Source: Lasiosphaeria ovina
Taxonomy: Eukaryota > Ascomycota > Sordariomycetes > Sordariales > Lasiosphaeriaceae
DNA: 64,000 nt
Assembly: GCA_033439765.1 (NCBI GenBank)
Contig: JAULSN010000002.1
Coordinates: 6,448,001 to 6,512,000, forward strand
Direction: 5' to 3'
The position numbers and the translations under genes were made by a program. This document shows, piece after piece, positions 61,353 to 64,000 of this stretch. Numbering within the stretch: position 1 is the stretch's first letter; each line of letters opens with the position of its first letter. The notes below the pieces were generated by a model, which saw nothing but the letters and a program-made list of their open reading frames with translations, had not been told where the DNA came from and made no database searches.

Positions 61353-62903
61353 ATGGAACTCATCAATACCGCCACCCGAAGCAAGCGACTCCCCGCCCCG
61401 ATCATAACCCAGAATCTCCCGCTGCAGCTGGAGAAGTACTCCATAGTTCCAGGGTGGGCACTAACTTTACAACAGCTGAGCCCATTTCACGTTATGCCAC
61501 AGTACGAAAACCGCAGTTTGATGTCGGGTCCCCTGAAGCATTTGCGACCGCCCGGTCCTGGCTAGCGGAATGCACAAGCAACCATGACGAGTGCCGCGAG
61601 CCTGACCAAGCAAGTGAACCACCCAAACTCCCAACAAGGGTGTTGAAGATTCTTCCGGGCTGCGAAGGGGATGGAAGTAGCGGGCTATTGGTCCTGCTGC
61701 ACGAAACAGACGGGAGCCGGGGCGAATACGCCGCAATCAGTTACGTCTGGGAAGGGCCTCAAGCTTGCTGCACTGTCCCCGGCAACTACGACGAACACAC
61801 AAATAATATCAACTTCCTGGATCTACCGCAAACGATCGCCGACGGCGTCCCTGCACACATCAACTCGGTCTCGAATACTTGTGGGTTGACGGCCTTTGCA
61901 TCATCCAAGACTCCCAGGCGGACAATGAACGAGAGATCAGCTGCATGGCATTCATTTACAGTCAAGTTCACGTCACCATTTCCGCCTCGAAGCCAAACCA
62001 TTGCAGTGACGGGTTCCTGCAGCCCAGGCCCGTCCCTCAGACTCTTCTCAGCCGCACATTTTGCGTGCGAATCTTGTGCCCCCGGGACCACGAACTTCTC
62101 AACGAATGGAAAAAAGAGCTACCGGCCTGAAAATCGACATAGCCGGAACAATCTCATGAGCCCGTACGTTGACGCCGAGATTCGTACCTAGCAGGATTGT
62201 GGCGGCAAAACTTTATTGCCGACCTATCCTAGTTCCAGGACATGGATATCATAGGCTGCGAGAAGATCGCTTTCAACAGCGAACGTTCATGTGCGAGCTG
62301 GACATGGCTTGGCGTTGACGGACCCACCAAATTCTCTGCTGCCGAGAATATAACCGCGGTCGTCGAGTCTGCTACCGTCACGCGCATGGAGACAGTCGGG
62401 ATCCATCCCCGGTCCCGTCTCGTGGTCGAGGCACGATCACCATCCGGCTCCAAGTCTCCCAGCTCCGCGTCAACGATATCATCCCATACATGCGTTGTTC
62501 TGAACCTGGTAAGCGTGTACCGGCATTCTCCAACACTCTCTTCCTAGGTCTAGATGGAGGGGAATCAAACCCAACCATCTAAAAAGGCGTTGACAACGGC
62601 GAACCAGTCTTCTAAGTCTCGAGCGTGACACGATTCGCCGAGTTGACGCGGGGTAGGGATTGGCGGAAAAATAATCTTGCCACTGAGTCAAGGGGCCTTG
62701 TTTTGATACCGGTTGAAGGCAGGGCCGGTGTGTATCGGAGAGTTGGATACTTTACTGTATCGCTTGAATACGACCTTAACTGGGCCATGAGCGGCTTCAA
62801 AGTTGTCACGATGTTTTCGGTTAGTAGGCCGGACTTGAGACCGACTCATTTTGGACAGATGTGGACGGAGCCTATGAAGGAAGAGGTTGTCACGATCATC
62901 TGA
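61353..62903 (+). pseudogene. HET-domain gene, disrupted
   Basis: The N-terminal part has LPTRVLKILPGCEGDGSSGL and EYAAISYVWEGPQACC, the first HET motif. After FLDLPQTIADGV the frame shifts, and EYLWVDGLCIIQDSQADN continues in another frame, followed by FIYSQVHVTISASKPNHC. The following HET part (RGWTxQE) is not found. Further coding-like pieces, MDIIGCEKIAFNSERSCASW and RGLVLIPVEGRAGVYRRVG, match the C-terminal region typical of HET proteins but lie in separate frames. At least one frameshift and one large deletion are needed. It is not functional as read. Confidence 0.75.
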
Positions 62904-63109
62904 AGAGGATTTCTTTTCTGCTCAGTCAAAATAAGGTACGTTCTATGTTTTCAAACCCCGTTCACATCTCCACGCTCTCAGGCAGCCAAGTGTTGGCCAC
63001 CCCGGCGGTTTAGACGATGCAATTCCTTCAACTTTTTAAAAGCCTCAGCGAACCTTACACGCTCTGCATAGTTGTCAGTGTGGCTTCTCAAAGGGTTCTA
63101 AAGAGATGG

Positions 63110-64000
63110 AACATACCCTCGACCGAGCCGAACTCGATGGTGACTAGTGTCAGCTTTTCAACCTTAGTCAAACTGCGCCGCTGATATCTTCCAGCGCTAG
63201 CAATATTGTAGCCAGCTACAGGATCAATTGCAGTGGCGCTGCTTGCGTTGATATATTTGGAGGTGCCTTTAATCACCACCTCCGTGCAGTCGGACTTTTT
63301 CGGATCCTCGTCCACTTCTGGTTGGCAACGACACCTGTCAGGTCTAATTTTGACGCCGTCGTTGACTGAGATGGATAAGCAAACCCCATCAGCTTTGGCA
63401 TAACGGGTAGGGGAAGTTCAGAGCTTGCTAACCTTTGATGGTCAGTAGTATATTGGCAAGGAAGATGACAAGGCACGGGCACTCAGGGGTCTCGAGAATG
63501 GTACCGAAATTCCCGTCTTGAAGTTGAACGTAATGTCGTGAACCAACCCGTGGGTCTGGACCTGAGCTAGTCGGAGTCGAGTAACCGGAGCCATCGATTT
63601 GGAGGTTGGGATCGCTTTTCGAGACTCTTCCGAGTACCGAATTGTGCACTGAACTTGATCGGTTGCTGGAGGTCCACAATTGTATACGACCCATCTCCGC
63701 CCGTTGGACGCCCTTCCAAAGGACCCACTTCCTGTCGCCCCGTGAGAGTTGGCATATAACTCTAGCACCAGGTCTATTTGTTGCTCCAGGTTAGCTTGAT
63801 CTGATCTGGCGAGACGGCGTAGGCTCACTAACAGATTGTCAACGATTTTGTAGCCGGTCACAGTCTCCTGAAAGCTAAATAGGTCTGGGTCCTGTAGAAA
63901 TGTTATGGTATCGGGCACTTCAACTGTGCTGGTCCGGTTTTGCTTGATGGTGACAGAGTAAGAGTCCTTGCTTAGGCTTGAGTTAGGATGGGCTCCGAAG
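63110..64000 (-). CDS. Unidentified gene, partial at the right edge
   Basis: The minus-strand frame is open to the window edge: FGAHPNSSLSKDSYSVTIKQ, VPDTITFLQDPDLFSFQETV, YKIVDNLLVSLRRLARSDQA and GRRWVVYNCGPPATDQVQC. It stays open down to 63442. A second coding block, ADGVCLSISVNDGVKIRPDR and EVVIKGTSKYINASSATAID, lies at 63110-63395 and could follow an intron (GTTAGC..AAAG), but joining it to the first block also needs a frame change near 63515, so the gene may be broken or my model wrong. Cysteine-rich parts and beta-like composition suggest a secreted or surface protein; no family is recognised. The start is outside the window. Confidence 0.4.

Noticed and set aside
1..64000. CRISPR array, integron or phage-type structures
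   Set aside because: No regularly spaced repeats of that type; the gene structure is eukaryotic.

Overview
The window looks like chromosomal DNA of a filamentous ascomycete (Pezizomycotina, most likely Sordariomycetes). The evidence is short spliceosomal introns of about 50-180 bases with CTRAC-type branch sites, GC-rich coding sequence, HET-domain genes, a Zn2Cys6 regulator, a Ppo-type fatty acid dioxygenase and a non-reducing polyketide synthase (NR-PKS). Base composition and family content do not allow a species call.

Regions. (1) 0-18 kb is a sparse stretch of ordinary genes. It holds an intact HET-domain gene, tRNA-Asn, a DUF4246 gene, a secreted two-WSC-domain protein, a broken hemerythrin-type gene, a secreted Thr-rich protein, an intron-bearing tRNA-Ala and a small secreted Gly/Lys-repeat protein behind a long (AC)n tract. 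(2) 18-33 kb starts with a decayed gene, then three oxidative enzymes: a DUF1772 (anthrone-oxygenase-like) membrane protein, a heme-thiolate peroxidase and a Ppo-like dioxygenase/P450 fusion whose P450 half seems to have lost its cysteine ligand. A nested foldback repeat lies between the first two. (3) 34.8-60.1 kb is a polyketide gene cluster: O-methyltransferase, a decayed FAD monooxygenase, the NR-PKS, a Zn2Cys6 regulator and a full-size ABC exporter. A HET-domain pseudogene is embedded in it. (4) 60-64 kb holds another HET pseudogene and an unidentified gene running off the right edge.

How the cluster could work. The NR-PKS reads SAT-KS-MAT-PT-ACP-ACP-TE-CMeT, with the C-methyltransferase after the thioesterase instead of before it. 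It should make a C-methylated aromatic polyketide released by the TE. The O-methyltransferase could cap a phenol, the ABC protein could export the product, and the Zn2Cys6 protein could control the locus. The monooxygenase carries indels and in-frame TAG codons at positions where glutamine would fit, so one tailoring step has probably been lost.

Gene models were spliced by hand. Every multi-exon CDS listed keeps reading frame across all introns, but no transcript data were available.
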